Assembly (NCBI GenBank): GCA_015680685.1
Contig: MNCI01003975.1
Location: forward strand, 1,648,704-1,712,703
DNA length: 64,000 bases
Reading direction: 5' to 3'
Origin: Gnetum montanum
Lineage: Eukaryota > Streptophyta > Gnetopsida > Gnetales > Gnetaceae
The notes beneath the pieces were generated by a model. The model did no database searches and had not been told where the DNA came from. It saw only the letters and a list, made by a program, of their open reading frames with translations. Shown here in pieces: positions 1 through 11,729 of the stretch (position 1 is the first letter of the stretch; each line of letters opens with the position of its first letter). Made by a program: the position numbers and the translations under genes.

Positions 1-1800
1 CTAAGGGAGACATTTTCCATGATGAGCCTCCCTCACTTGGGGTGGGAAAAGAGGGGGAAGCCTAAAAACCTCCTCACAGCCTCCAAAATAATAAGATCTT
101 AACCTTAAGCACTAATGACCCATACTAACAACCTTGTGAACACTCATGCATAGCTAGATTGATTGTAAAAAGCTAAAATGCCATTCCTCCAAATATTCCA
201 TGCTAAGCATGGAATCCCCATTGTGGAGAAAGGGGAGGGGGAGAGACCATAAAATTACTTAATGATCCTTGAAATAACGAAATTTCAATATCAAATGTTA
301 GCAGTTGATAGTGGAAACCTTAGAAGCCTACATGCATAATTGAAAGTCATCATAAAGGGCTAAAAATATTTTCCCCCTAATTATCCATGCTAAATATGGA
401 AGCCCCAACATGGAAAAAGGAGTGGAAACCCCAAAAACCACTCATCAACCTTCAAAATAGCAAGCTTTTAACACCAGGTATTAACCATTGTTACTAGCAA
501 CCTCAAGGACCTAAATGCATGATAAAAAATTATGCAAAAGTATAAAAATATATTTTCCACCAATTTTCCACATTGGGCATACTATCCCTCATGTGGAAAA
601 AGGGGAAAGCTTAATAACCACTTGGAAAACCTATAAACCAACCAGTTTTGACTCCAAACCTTAATCTTCAACCTTAGTAGCCCGGAAGGCTGACATGCAT
701 GGTTGATTGAATTTAAAACTAGGCTGGATATGCGTTTTATGGTGTCTCCACACTAGGAATTACCTCCTCCATGCTGTTCAGCATATAAATTAAGGGGGAG
801 ACCTATTTGGGATCCATAACTACCTCAAAACAACATTAACTAAACTTGCATGTGCTCTAGGACCCTACCAACATCTTTTGGAGCCTTCAAACTTCAAGAA
901 ACTAATGTCAAAAGGTGAAAAATTGATTCTCCCTACTTTTCCAGGCTAAGAATCTCAATCTTTCACATTGGAGTAACTTTCCTAGCATGAAAATAAGGTG
1001 GAAAAGCTACTTTTCCACTTTTAATCGTAAGATAACACTCTTGGAAGCCAAAGATCTACAACAGAGAAGTCCAAGACCTCATAGCCTTAAGAGTTTGCTT
1101 TCCTAACCTTATTTTAACATCCAAAATTCATTCTCTCCATTCTTCCACATTGGAGTAACTCCCCCAATGTGGAAATAGGGGAGGAGACCTTCAGTACCCT
1201 TAAACAACCTTCAAACAGGCCTAAAATTAGCTAGAAACTTGCAGAATCAAAGTCTACAATCCTAGGGATCTAGAAACCTAGTCAAAGTGTCCCTAAATCA
1301 CTTTAAATTCATAAAAAAGTGTCCCCCTATTTTACCACGTTGAGGATACTATGCTTAGTGTGTGGAAAGTGGGGGAAGCCATTTTGACACATCTTGACAC
1401 TCAAAATTGCTTTAAATTGCCTCAAAACAAAGCTTAGAGATGCACAAGTTCCAAATCTAGACTCTAGATACCTATTTTATAATGTTTGGCCTCATTTTTA
1501 CTTTCATTTTGTTCTCCATGCTGAACCCCCTCTTTTCTACATTGGCTAACGTGGAAACAAAGGGGGAATGCTTTAGAACATGCTTTTTGGCCTTTATAGA
1601 CTTCCTGAATGCCTAATTTAGATGGATATGACCCTGTGCTACCTTGGGAAGGTCTTGGAACCTAAATTTTGGACCTCGAAGCATCACAAAATCCGTTTTC
1701 CTTGGTTTCCACACTAAGGGTCCCTGTTTCCATGCTGACCCTAGTGTGGAAGCCTCAAAACACTTTATTTTGGGTCCAAATAGCCCAAAAATAGCCCTAA
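1..1800. repeat. ~188-bp tandem repeat array with palindromic cores
   Basis: About ten diverged units recur at roughly 13, 200, 387, 567, 747, 940, 1142, 1334, 1515 and 1705, a spacing of 180-202 bp. Each unit centres on an imperfect inverted repeat of the form TTCCACATTGG...CCAATGTGGAAA, followed by a G-rich run such as AAAGGGGGAAG. The same catggaag/tgtggaa vocabulary appears in the LTR at 5860-7091, so the array probably belongs to Tat-like element A (5' LTR or leader). The left end is cut by the window edge. No coding potential was seen. Confidence 0.7.
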
Positions 1801-1840
1801 TTGATGCTTGAACTCACCTAATAGCCTTATAGCCTTAAAA

Positions 1841-2500
1841 CATGGCATGCTAAGGCCTAAAACTGGTAAAAAATCTAACCATTTTTTCCTATACTAATCA
1901 AATTTTATCATATATAACCTATTTTGCTTGATTTTTGCCTTATTATGTAATTTTTTGGCTTCTTTATGAACTTATGTTGGCTTTTTAACCTTGTTAACCT
2001 TTTATGGCCTTTATATAGCCTTATATTCTTGTCTTATTATAGCTCTATTTCCCTTTGTTTATCCTTTAAATGGTATCGAATAGTGGGGTTTGATCTTTCC
2101 TAATCACCATTTGACACCATATCATCATGGCCTGCTAAGGCCTAAAACTAGCAAAAACCTAACCATTTTTTGCCTATGCTAACCAAATTTTATCATATAT
2201 AACCTATTTTGCTTGCTTTTTTCCTTATTACATAATGTTTTGACTTATTTTTAGACTTATGTTACCTTGTTGACCTTGTTAACCTTCTATGACCCTTATG
2301 TAGCCTTATATGTTTATCTTATTAAAGATCTATTTATCCTTATTTGGCCTTTAAATGGTATTAAATAATGGGGTTTGACCTTCCTTAACCATCATTTAAC
2401 ACCATATCATCATGACCTGCTAAAGCCTTAAACCAGCAGCCTAGTCCACCAAGACTATAAACTGGCTTGATGGCCCACTAAGGCCTTAAACTGGCAAAAT
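1841..2500. repeat. 285-bp tandem duplication, 2.3 copies
   Basis: Copy 1 (about 1841-2125) and copy 2 (2126-2410) align over their whole length. Anchors at 1851, 2136 and 2421 give an exact 285-bp period; the third copy is partial and decayed. Each copy begins with the phrase gctaaggcctaaaact, which is also the core of the ~37-bp minisatellite at 28060-28770. It lies between the palindromic array and the pol remnant of element A, so it is probably leader sequence of that element. Confidence 0.8.
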
Positions 2501-2759
2501 TATGGCCTTTATTGATCATTTGTAGCCTTATACTTTCCCTTTATTAACCTTTATGTGATCTTTGTTTACCTCTTTTACACTTTGTTGAATTGACCTTATC
2601 TCATTTATGATCTTGGATGGCCTTGATTGCATTAGATTTGCATGTGTTTTATGGCATTTTAAACATTATTTATTTAATTTTACCTAGGTGTCACTTAATA
2701 TGCTTTTGGTTGACATGTAGGATCAAAGTATGAGTACTTGGAAGTAAATTAGTCTCCCC

Positions 2760-3360
2760 TTGTGCCTACATGGACCTCACAATGATATTAAATGGTGTAT
2801 CGATCCTAATTACCTAGACCTTGAGCTTGAAAGTCTTGTAGACCACATAGCCTTAATAGAGAAACCTCTAGAATGGCCTGAAAACTTGGTCAAAACCAAA
2901 GACTCTCTAGTTGAGATTCCTATCACAACACCTAGTCGTGAGGAGAAAACCACTAAACTAAGTTCCTCACTAGAGCCTTAATGTGCCCAAGACATCACAA
3001 AAGTCTTATAGAATAACATTAAGGTATTTTTTTGGCCATATGAAGATATGCTAGGCCTAGACCCATGTCTAGTCTAGCACAACATCATACTAGACCCTAA
3101 CATTAGACTAGTTAAGGAAAAAGTGCACAAGATTAGACCTTATTTAGCCTTGGTAGTTCATAATGAAATCTTAAAGCTCTACCAAGTAGGTTTCATTAGG
3201 GTTGTCAATTACATAGAATGGATATCCAACATAGTGGTAGTCCCTAAAAAAAGGGCGTATCCATATTTGCATTGATTTTCAAGACCTAAATAACAAAACT
3301 GTCAAGGATGACTTCCCTTTGCCTAGTAGTGATCAACGTATTGATACTACAATTGGACAT
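2760..3360 (+). pseudogene. Ty3/gypsy (Tat lineage) reverse transcriptase N-terminal part, element A
   Basis: The first 73 codons are open (to 2981). After that the frame, broken by stops, runs through the region that precedes RT in Tat-type polyproteins, a GLDP motif, then an RT fingers segment with SNIVVVPKK (about 3225-3250). The block ends abruptly near 3350, where sequence from a point downstream of RT begins, so the palm with its catalytic aspartates and the first RNase H are deleted. No gag or protease is visible upstream. The immediate upstream sequence (2690-2760) matches 52720-52790 in element B, and both end in a splice-acceptor-like tag/cag. The lineage call rests on this block plus the extra RNase H that follows. 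Confidence 0.75.
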
Positions 3361-3479
3361 GCCTTATTATCCTTTATGAACACTACCTCTTCAAAAGCCA
3401 AGTCAATGTGATTTACAAGGACAACATACTTAGAGCCATGATGACGAATATCTATGAAAGTAGTCATATAGCCTGATGG

Positions 3480-4095
3480 AAAGCCATAAATGCTGAGTTT
3501 GACCTCCATTATGTCCCTCAATCCTCAACAAAAGATCAAGCTATAGTTGTACAACTCATAGTTTCACCTATTAATGACCAAGCAACCATAGATCCTAAGT
3601 TCCTTGATGAACACATTAACACAATTAGCCAAGTGCCTAAGGGTTATGAGGTAGTCATGAACTTCAATGGAGCTTCAATCACCCATGAGGCTAGTGTTGT
3701 TGCCATTGTAACATTCTTGTATGGTGAGATCTGATACTTTACCTATCATTTTGGGTTCCCATGTATCAACAACATAGCAGAATATGAGGGTTTGATTAGA
3801 GGGATAATCGTAGCTCATGATCTAGGAATTAGATGCCTAGCCATCAAAGGTGGTTCACAAGCTGTGATTAACTAAGTAACCAAAGTCTCTGCATGCAAAG
3901 TTATGCACTTACAACCTTACTATGACCTAGGAAAGTAGTTATTACAAAAATTCATAGACATTGATGTCCAACACATATCTAGAAATGAAAATGCCATAGC
4001 TGATGTAATTGCAACATTAGCCATTAGTGTGACACTAGATGTGTTTAGCAAGTTGCCCACCTTAATCATGGATTGTGCTACTTCCATCACATAGA
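3480..4095 (+). pseudogene. Extra (archaeal-type) RNase H domain of Tat-lineage element A
   Basis: Translation gives the recognisable block of the second RNase H found in Tat-lineage gypsy elements: a FNGAS strand (about 3665), NNIAEYEGLI (about 3770) and RNENAIADVIATLA (about 3983). In the family this domain cuts the RNA strand of the RNA/DNA hybrid and lies between the gypsy RNase H and integrase. Two acidic catalytic positions look lost: the usual D in the first strand reads N, and the D of the GDSQ motif reads G (GGSQ). Stops interrupt the frame, so it is inactive. Confidence 0.75.
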
Positions 4096-4269
4096 ACACT
4101 GAGGATACCTTTGTGATCATCGTTCATACTACTCCTCCCACAAGGTGGTTAAAATTTACCTTATGCATGGTGAATCCTCACAAGGCCTAACTACTGCTCA
4201 GAAGGATGTCATACACAAGCGATCAAAGTACTATGTCATTGTAGATGATAACACATTATTTTGTTGATC

Positions 4270-5349
4270 CTATGATGCAATACTCCTAAAGTGCTTAGGT
4301 AATATTGAAGCTAGAATAGTCCTAGAGGAGGTTTGTGAGGTTGCCATGGCTACTAAGATTAGATGATTAGGCTATTATTGGCCCCATATGGAAAATGATT
4401 ACTTGCAAAAGGTTAAGCGATGTGACACAAGCCAATGATATAGAAACCTAATACATGTATCACCAATTGAGTTACATACAACCTAGATAACATGGTTGTT
4501 TGAATAATGGGGGTTGGATATCATTAGACCTATAATGCCTACATCTTCCATAGGACATAGCTTCATCATCACCACAGTTGAATACTTTACCAAGTGGGTT
4601 GAGGATATTTCCCTAAGGAATACCACATCTAAACAAGTTTGCAAATTTATCCTAGATAACATTGTAGCTCATTTTTGCATTTCCATGATCATAGTTATGG
4701 ACAATGGACCTCAATTTAGTAGCAAAAAAACCAAGGATTTCTATCATAACCTAGGCATTTAGCATTGTTTCTTGTCACCTTACTACCCTTAAGCCAATGG
4801 AAAAGCAGAAGCAAGCAACAAGGTCATCATCAACTTGCTCAATAAGATGCTCAACAATAACAAATGGAAGTGGCATGGGTGGCTTGTCCATACACTATGG
4901 GCATACAAAAAAGCTATCACATGACAATCAACATAACTCCTTAAAGCCTTATTTATGGTTTTGAAGTTGTTTTACCTCTTGAATTGCAGGTGCTATCACT
5001 CTAAGTAGCCTTAACTAACTTCATCAACAATGAATAGAATAAAGAGTTATGGATAGTAGCCTTGGATTTGGTGGAGGAGTAGTGTCTATAAGCACTTACT
5101 CACATTGAGCACTATCAAGAGAGGTAGAAGTGACAACATCGCCATGACTTGATCATGTGCAAGATCAAGGAGGAAGATCTAGTCCTCAAGGTCACTTGTG
5201 ATCATGCAAACAAATTCTCAGCTAACTATGAAGAGCCATTCCTTATCACTAAAGCCTATAGGAATAGAGAATTTAGAATAGCTAACATTAATGGAAATGA
5301 GCTTGGAAATTTGGTTAATCATTCCTATCTAAATCCATACTACATGTAG
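4270..5349 (+). pseudogene. Integrase of Tat-lineage element A
   Basis: Segments in order: zinc-binding remnant (GYYWPHMEND, about 4370), core with the first Asp in GLDII (about 4515), the second Asp in MDNGPQF (about 4700), and the Glu in KAEASNK (about 4805). A C-terminal segment at 5149-5349 ends LVNHSYLNPYYM. The DDE residues are therefore readable, but stops at the end of the 4514-4762 frame and at several later points make it non-functional. The enzyme would insert element cDNA into chromosomal DNA. It lies just upstream of the 3' UTR and LTR of the same element. Confidence 0.85.
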
Positions 5350-5859
5350 CCGACAATCATCAACAAGTGAGCCTACTCTCAATGGTCCACTATGATCATA
5401 AATTGGGAACATGGCTTGCCAAGGCCTTAAACTAACAACTTTGGTGACATGGATAGCTTGATTCTCATGTGGCCTGTATGCATTATAGTGTTATAATATG
5501 CAATGGTGTTTTGTATTCTTTGTTGGTGCCTCTCAAGTCAATCCTCTAGGCAACAACAAAGAGGGACCATTGGAACATCACAAAAATTTACATGTTATAG
5601 TCAATCTTCATTATGTAGCTATCACCCCATGAAACCCTAGGAAAAAATTCATTGTAAATGTGAAAATTGTAATCCACAGTGAGCAATTTCACATACTTTA
5701 TACTTTTGGGGCTGAAAAATGCCTCATAAGTGGTTAAAGCCTAATTCCCCAAGTTAAAAAAGTCATCTACTGTCTATATTTGTGCTTTGGGGGGGGGGGG
5801 GGGGGGGGGGGGGGGANAATTCCTTTTGGAATGCCAAAAAGAAAACTTGATGGATTTTA
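5350..5859 (+). other. 3' untranslated region of element A, with a 27-G run and one undetermined base
   Basis: It aligns with the corresponding stretch of element B (about 55860-56200), for example the shared tgtctatattt at 5771 and 56137. A run of 27 G occupies 5789-5815, followed by an N at 5817. Element B has no G run here, so this is either a local expansion or an assembly problem. The apparent polyglycine frame across it is not a gene. Confidence 0.6.
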
Positions 5860-7091
5860 TGGGGGGTATAGATTTTTCTACATTAGAAGCACATGCATGG
5901 GGTAAATCTCACCTACCCCTAGCATGGAAGGATGGGGGTGTTGGAAACTTTTTCCCTTTAACATGGAGACCACATACACAACTTGGAAACCTTTCTCCCT
6001 CAGCGTGGAAGTTTTTCCCTAGTGTAGAGTCTTCACCCCCAATGTGAAAAATTACACCCCTTAGCATGGAAGCCACAGAAGCCAAAATTCATCACTTCAT
6101 GTACTTCAATGTTGACCAGCAACTTCAGTAAGCATGGTGGAGACCTTAGTGTAGAAGATTCATCTCCAACATAGTAGGTGTGCTCCATTTACTATTTATA
6201 GTAAATGGAATGACTATGAGGGAAAGCACTTACTATGTATAGTAGCGTCCCAAATTTGGGCATCCATCTCACTTGAATTTGGTAGCCAATTTACAGTCAT
6301 TTTATAGCCAATTTGTAGCCATTTTTGTATCCAAATCATAGCCATTTTGTAGTCCCATTCATGGCCCAAAGAACCTATAAAAACTAGTGTCCAACACCAT
6401 TATAGGTTCCACAATTTTGGATGATTGAGTATTTTTTTCTCATTAAGCATACAAGCAATTTTTCAATCACTAATTTTACACTTGAGGCATTTTCAAGCAC
6501 TCAAGAGTTCTTGCAATCTCACATGTTTTCATCCTCTTGAACCCCTTAGTGGAAGCATAACCACTTGGATATTTGTGGATTTTGGATGTCAACACTACAC
6601 TTCTAGGATATCCAAACCCCAGAATGGAGCAATCTAGCATCCAAATTATCCACTTTTCTCACCCTCTAGCAATGACCCAACTTGTAGATATGAGGGTGTA
6701 GTGAAGGAAGGTTCGATAGCATCAAGAGTGGCTTAGCATCTAGATCATGGAGCAGATCACTTCAACTTCAATAGGCTTTGAACTCTTAGATAAGTGAACC
6801 CCCTTTTTTGCTCATCTAGGCACCATTTGTACACATTTTTCTAACTTACTTTTTATTCTTTCTCAATAAAGTTATAAGTTTTGAGTTTTGTGTTTAAAAA
6901 TAAATTTATTTTTTGTGCATTATTTAGATCTATTTGTATTTTCATGCCTTGCATTTCATAAGTCCCTAGTTGATCTACTAGACTAGCTAGGACACCTCAT
7001 ATCCAATTTTTCTCGTAGACACCCTGGGGATTAGGGGTTGGGGAATTGCTGCACTAAGGATCCTTGGTTTTTCCAGTGACCAAGGTTTTCA
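5860..7091 (+). mobile_element. 3' LTR of Tat-like element A
   Basis: A polypurine-like tract (ATGGGGGGTATAG, 5860-5872) precedes it. The right end, ccaaggttttca at 7091, matches the end of the element B LTR at 58158. Similarity between the two LTRs is clearest in the last 500 bp: a gatcatgga phrase, aataaag/aataagg polyadenylation-like signals near 6863 and 57917, and the final ttggtt...gtga block. The left boundary is uncertain by some tens of bases because no TG start is clear. I found no TSD. Confidence 0.6.
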
Positions 7092-8830
7092 ATCACAACA
7101 ATCATCTCTCTAAAAATTTCTATGTAATAATTTTTCATGCTTCGTCTAAATTTATTATTATATTAATATTTTTAATACATGATTTTCTAGCCATAATTTT
7201 CTTTCATAACACCATCTTTATTGCTGAGATTTTTGGATGATTTCTAATATGATTATATGAATATTTGTTGGTATGTAGGCTTATGTAAAATAGTAGTGGA
7301 GGTAACTGCATGAACAATTGAGGATTACAGGTTGGAATAAAAGTGTGAATCATAGTGTTAATAAAGAGATACAACAACATTGAAAGAAAACATAATCAAA
7401 TAGTAATTTCATTAATTGAATTAAGTTTTGATTAAAACTCAATAAAAATAACTTAAATTCCTTTTCTATATATTTCTTATTCTCTTATCTTTATTTATTT
7501 TCCAAAACTTATTGAATGAGTGCTCTCTATGATTCATTAATCTCATTGGCATTTGGCTCAAGGTACTATGACAACTGATTTTCTAACCACCAAACCAATA
7601 ATTGTAAGAGGCTTGATAAGAGCAAAAAATCACCTTATTGATGTAATTATCATCCTTAATATATCATATAGGTCATAGGAGTTGTGTAGCTATGTTTTGG
7701 ACCTATTTGGATGTGTTTGGTCGTTTTTAGGATTTAGGTAGGTAATTGCTAGCTACTATAGATTGTAGTTAGCTATAGTATGAAATTGTAGGATGTTGTA
7801 GGTCATAGTTTATCATAGTCTATGGAAAATGCTAAAATTTAATATTTCTAAGATTAGGCAATGAGTTTCAAGTTGATGCAAATCATAAAAGGTTGTAGTG
7901 GTGAAATTGTGAGTAATAGTTAATTGCAATTGGTTGAGAAATAGAGAAGAAATATTCAAGGTTTTACTAGTATGAATAGATTGCAAGTTGTAGTTTGGTT
8001 ACAATCTAAGATTATGAGGGGTATACAAGTTACCTTTACTTATAGTTTAAGAAAAAATGAATTTTTAAAATAGAAAATGGTTTTTAATATAAAGAATAGT
8101 GGTTAGAAAAGTTCAAGGATCATTCTTATAATTATAAAACATTGAAGGTGACTTGAGAAAGAGTGCCATATTACCATTTGTATCTTGTAAACTTAAGAGA
8201 GTGAAAGTGTGATTTACTAGCCATTGTGATTGAGTGATCATCTTCTTTATGGTCATTCTTAGATTGTAAGAATCAAGTGAGGATTTGATTAATTGCTTGT
8301 CTATCCTTAAGAATATTTTGCTTCCATACGTTCATTGTATCTCTTTTCTTTTGAGAAAGAATAAAGTTCTCTTTTTTTTTCTTTGTTTGATTATAATTTA
8401 ATTTTGGATCTTAACTATTGAGTAAGCTTAGATTGTAACATACAAGAAAGCTTCTTATCCTCTTGGCATTATAGAGTTTGATTTGGAAGATAATTCAATT
8501 CAAGTGGATAATCCTTATTATCACTATAAGGAATCACTATTCTAGCTTATCATTTTGATTTGAAATTTTCATTACTGATAATTCCATATTATCTTATTTT
8601 TTAAGAACTTAATCATTAGTTTAATCTATTGGTATAAGTATTAAAAAATAATTATAAATTGTGATACCCCTTTGCTTAAAATAGCTAGCATTTAAACTTC
8701 TTAAGCTTATTTCAACTAGTATTTGAATAATCTTTTCTTGTTCATCTTTGAATACTTTAATTCTCATAGTAGATCTTCTTAATTGTTCATCTTTCTTTGT
8801 GAATTTTTATGAATCTTAATTTTTAGGACA
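7092..8830. other. AT-rich sequence, no gene seen
   Basis: No reading frame with family resemblance. The part from 7680 to 8480 has many short ATAG/TTGTAG repeats, followed by an aataaag signal near 8361, which would suit a decayed LTR, but I could not pair it with another copy or find a TSD. Confidence 0.4.
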
Positions 8831-8834
8831 CTAT

Positions 8835-9190
8835 CATGATACCAAAATAGAAAATATTGTAGGCTTTAGAGAAAGACATAGAAGATATAAGGAATGCTCT
8901 CAAGTACATTATTAACAAAATTAAGAGGATGAAAAAGAACAAAGAACATTCTTCATCATTAAAGGCATGTAGATAAGAGAAAAACTTAAGAGCATCTTCA
9001 CCAAATGTTTTTTAATCAAGAAATTCATCCATGCCACCTCTTGAATATGACATTTCTTTTAAGAATGAAGAATTTAAAGTGAATTTATTTGAGAGACATT
9101 TAGACCTAATTATAAATAAAGAGTAGGCCATTAAATAAAGATATATAAACATTAGAAATGAGCTATATCACCACCACATTTCCCCTTGAA
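8835..9190 (+). pseudogene. Possible retroelement gag-like charged remnant
   Basis: The plus frame beginning MIPK is rich in Lys and Glu with coiled-coil character and includes stops. It resembles the charged N-terminal part of plant gypsy Gag proteins only in composition, not by a diagnostic motif. Confidence 0.25.
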
Positions 9191-9199
9191 GTTGACTAG

Positions 9200-10200
9200 C
9201 ATCTTTCAAACGTTTGAGCATGTTCCATTGGTACACCTTCCATTGGTTCATTCTGTAGCCTAGATTGTACTACCAATAAATACATAAAAACACATAATTA
9301 ACAAAAAAGTATAGTAAAATATATAGATATATACAAAATACCTTTTTTTTATTTTGGATTTTGGGCTTGTTTAAAAGCCCATTGATCTTTTGTTGCATTC
9401 TTGATTTGGCTCCTCAACTTTCTTTTATTCAAGAAACTCAGGATGGAAACTAGGACTCAAACGGCTAAAAAGATTAGTTGAAGCACTATAACTTAAAATT
9501 CAGGACATGATCGCGGGTACATAAAATGTAGTGCAAGGGTTTTGTGGCTTTTTCTTGGTGGTAGCAACACATTCCATGGCAAGATGCAAGGTAAAAAAAA
9601 ATAAGATAATGATCAATCATAAACCCTACTAATTTTTGCATCATGGAGAATGTAGATGGAATAGGCACTAACATAGAAGTGGTGTGGATGCCATAAAACC
9701 TTACTATGAATAAATTGACATAATTCAAAATTAATTTCATTAATAAAATCATAGAAATAAAACTAACTTTGGTAGATAGCAAAATCACGAACATAATCAA
9801 ACAACTCTTCTTGGAAAAAGATTTGAAACTTAGGAGAGAAAATAGAAGGGATTAAAGGATTCTCCCCTATGTAAAAACCTAACACTAACCAAATATTGGC
9901 TAGAGTAATCACTAATGGTTCAAAGGTCATTTTTGTAGGAGAACTTTTGCTTTTAATAGAGACATTACACCATTGTATTATCAAATATTTGTAATATGAT
10001 GCTTTAAAGATAGGAAAGACAACCAGCTGAGACAATCTTGAGGTTGTGAGATATTAAAATTCCTCCACTCCAACTAAGTTACATACAAAATTGAAAGCAA
10101 AAACTACATTATTTTGATGCAAAAGAGTAGACACTAATTTAGGGCTACCTGAAGGAGCTTGCACTTGAGAAGAACCTTGAGAAGTACATTTAGGAGCCAT
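9200..10200 (-). pseudogene. Unrecognised minus-strand gene remnant, start at 10200
   Basis: From the ATG complementary to 10198-10200 one frame runs about 55 codons (MAPKCTSQGSSQVQ...), meets a stop, then stays open in the same frame through 10035-9763 (90 codons, with FFQEELFDYVRDFAI). It continues past another stop and shifts frame near 9620 to a segment ending HVLNFKL (9486). A possible 82-nt intron (donor at 9341, acceptor at 9260) leads to a short downstream exon. I do not recognise the product: there is no zinc knuckle and no RT or transposase motif. It lies just upstream of, and divergent from, the chromovirus leader at 10420. It could be a captured gene or an antisense retroelement ORF. 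Confidence 0.45.
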
Positions 10201-10571
10201 GATGTTGCTTGTAGAAATCTTCCAATCTTTCTGGTAATGCTACGTTATAGGCAAACACTTCTTCTCTCATGTATTTAAGGAAATGACCTAGAACCTTAGC
10301 TAGGAGAGAAGAAGTAGTATCAAATTAAGTTAATTAATAATTAATTAAAGCTAATTGTTACTTTTCATGATTTTGTGATTGATAGGTTAGGCAAATCAAT
10401 GTTATCTTAAGCTGAACACGTAGTACTCTTAGAGATAATTCAAATGGTACCAATTTTGTCAAAATTTGACTTATGGTTTGAGAGATGCGATGTTTCCCAG
10501 GTTGTGTGTATTATTAAAATTAAAATATTTCTTAAATTTTAAATTTAAATTTAGTTAAGGAAAAAAAGGGA

Positions 10572-10604
10572 GAAGAGGGAGTTCATGAGTTCAAATGAAG
10601 CTCC
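10572..10604 (+). promoter_or_regulatory. tRNA B-box-like motif in the leader of element D
   Basis: The phrase gagttcatgagttcaaatg resembles the T-arm/B box of tRNA genes (GGTTCGAATCC). The equivalent in element C is gccatgggctcaaaccc (15603-15620), and in E ggtcataagtttaaatccc (minus strand, 27278-27296). Pol III use is not shown. Confidence 0.4.
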
Positions 10605-10829
10605 TAATTTAAGAAATTTTCTTTAATTTAATAATAATAATAATAATTTTTAAGGTCATGGCCTTAACCCTAACAATAATAATGACCCTACCCTACCACA
10701 CTACTACCATACTGAGCACCTCACTATTGTTTTTTACCCTCCATTGTGCCATGCCCTTACCTTGTGTTGTTGTCTTCCTTACCACTTTTCATGTTGTCAT
10801 TGTTCCTAGCACTGCGGACATCATTAGCA

Positions 10830-11110
10830 CTAGGAATCAATAGCTCCTTCAGTGCACCATGGACACTGTTGGCACCAAGAATCATCATTCCCTCTAGTGC
10901 ATCATAGATACTGCTAGTGCCAAGAATCATTGCCCTTGGCACCAAGAATCATCATTCCCTCTAGTGCACCATAGATATTGCCAGTGCCAAGAATCATTAC
11001 CCCCTTCAGTGCACCATAGAAATTGCCAATGCTGAGAATTGTCACCCCCTCTGATGCACTACAAACACTATCAATGCTAAAAATCATTGCCTCCTTTAGC
11101 TCCACTACAG
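10830..11110. repeat. 45-bp minisatellite in element D leader
   Basis: Units containing ccttcagtgcacc/cctctagtgcacc repeat every 45 bp (about 10847, 10892, 10959, 11004), with one irregular 67-bp step. The period is a multiple of three, so both strands show short open frames that are only repeats. The counterpart in element C is at 15825-16140, with a diverged unit of the same length. Confidence 0.75.
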
Positions 11111-11315
11111 GAAAATCCTTGCCCACCTCTACATCATGCTAATCGACATAGATGACCACCTAGGTCATGTAGGACTTGGCAAGATCTTAATTCAATTTTT
11201 TTGTTAACTGAAAGAGAATTCAAAATTTTCATTATTTAGAAAGAATAAAATTAGTTTAAAATTAGGAATTTGGAACAAAAATTTAAAAAAGAATTTGACA
11301 TCACGGTAGCAAGAC

Positions 11316-11383
11316 TAAAATTTTACAATTAAGTATGCTTGTCCTAGAGTAGTGCTAGGATGGGTGACCTCTCAAAAAGTCTG
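11316..11383 (+). other. 5S rRNA-like segment (internal promoter half) in the element D leader
   Basis: About 68 bp match the middle and 3' part of plant 5S rRNA genes: attaagtatgctt corresponds to the A-box region, tagagtagtgctagg to the intermediate element and ggatgggtgacct to the C box. Most differences are C-to-T or G-to-A. The first ~45 nt of 5S are not recognisable and there is no T-rich terminator at the expected place, so this is not a functional 5S gene. The Cassandra family of small LTR elements is known to carry 5S sequence in its LTRs; here it sits in a leader. Confidence 0.8.
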
Positions 11384-11729
11384 AAAAAATGTGAAATTTT
11401 TTTACAACTTAAAATGACCATAAATTGTGATTTTGAAGTTCATTTTTTAACCAAACAAAGACAGTTTCCAATAGATTTGAACCTTCCAAACACCATGGAA
11501 TAGTTAGATTCAGCTTTTAGACAATGGAAAATTAGTTTTTCAACCATCATTTAAGGTTCCAAAATAATTGGGATTTTATGATCAAGTAGAAGTTCATGAT
11601 AGTTCTAACCTATTGTGGAATCAATTAACTATCTCAAGACTCATAAAAATGGTCATAGAGGCCAAGGATTATCAACACATTTGATTTCTTCAACTTAGCA
11701 ATGTTCAAAACCTAAAGAGTACATTGGAG

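Larger units (their letters stand above)
10420..11640 (+). other. 5' leader module of chromovirus-like element D
   Basis: This stretch aligns with 15430-17220 in element C and partly, in reverse, with 27030-27345 in element E, in each case just upstream of gag or of the gene replacing it. Order: aattcaaatggta block (10440), purine-rich tract, B-box-like gagttcaaat (10588), 45-bp minisatellite, 5S-like segment, then a ttttgaagttca...gatttgaaccttccaa block. It has no open frame. I infer that it is a conserved untranslated leader. D's 5' LTR and PBS were not found upstream, so the element is probably truncated there. Confidence 0.6.

Noticed and set aside
1841-2500. 285-bp repeats as a pair of short LTRs
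   Set aside because: The copies are directly adjacent with no internal region, PBS or TSD; it is a tandem duplication.
5787-6047. Polyglycine protein
   Set aside because: It reads the G27 homopolymer and LTR sequence; no conserved domain.
11316-11383. Functional 5S rRNA gene
   Set aside because: Only about half of the 5S sequence is present, with many mutations and no terminator; the same applies at 16787-16852.
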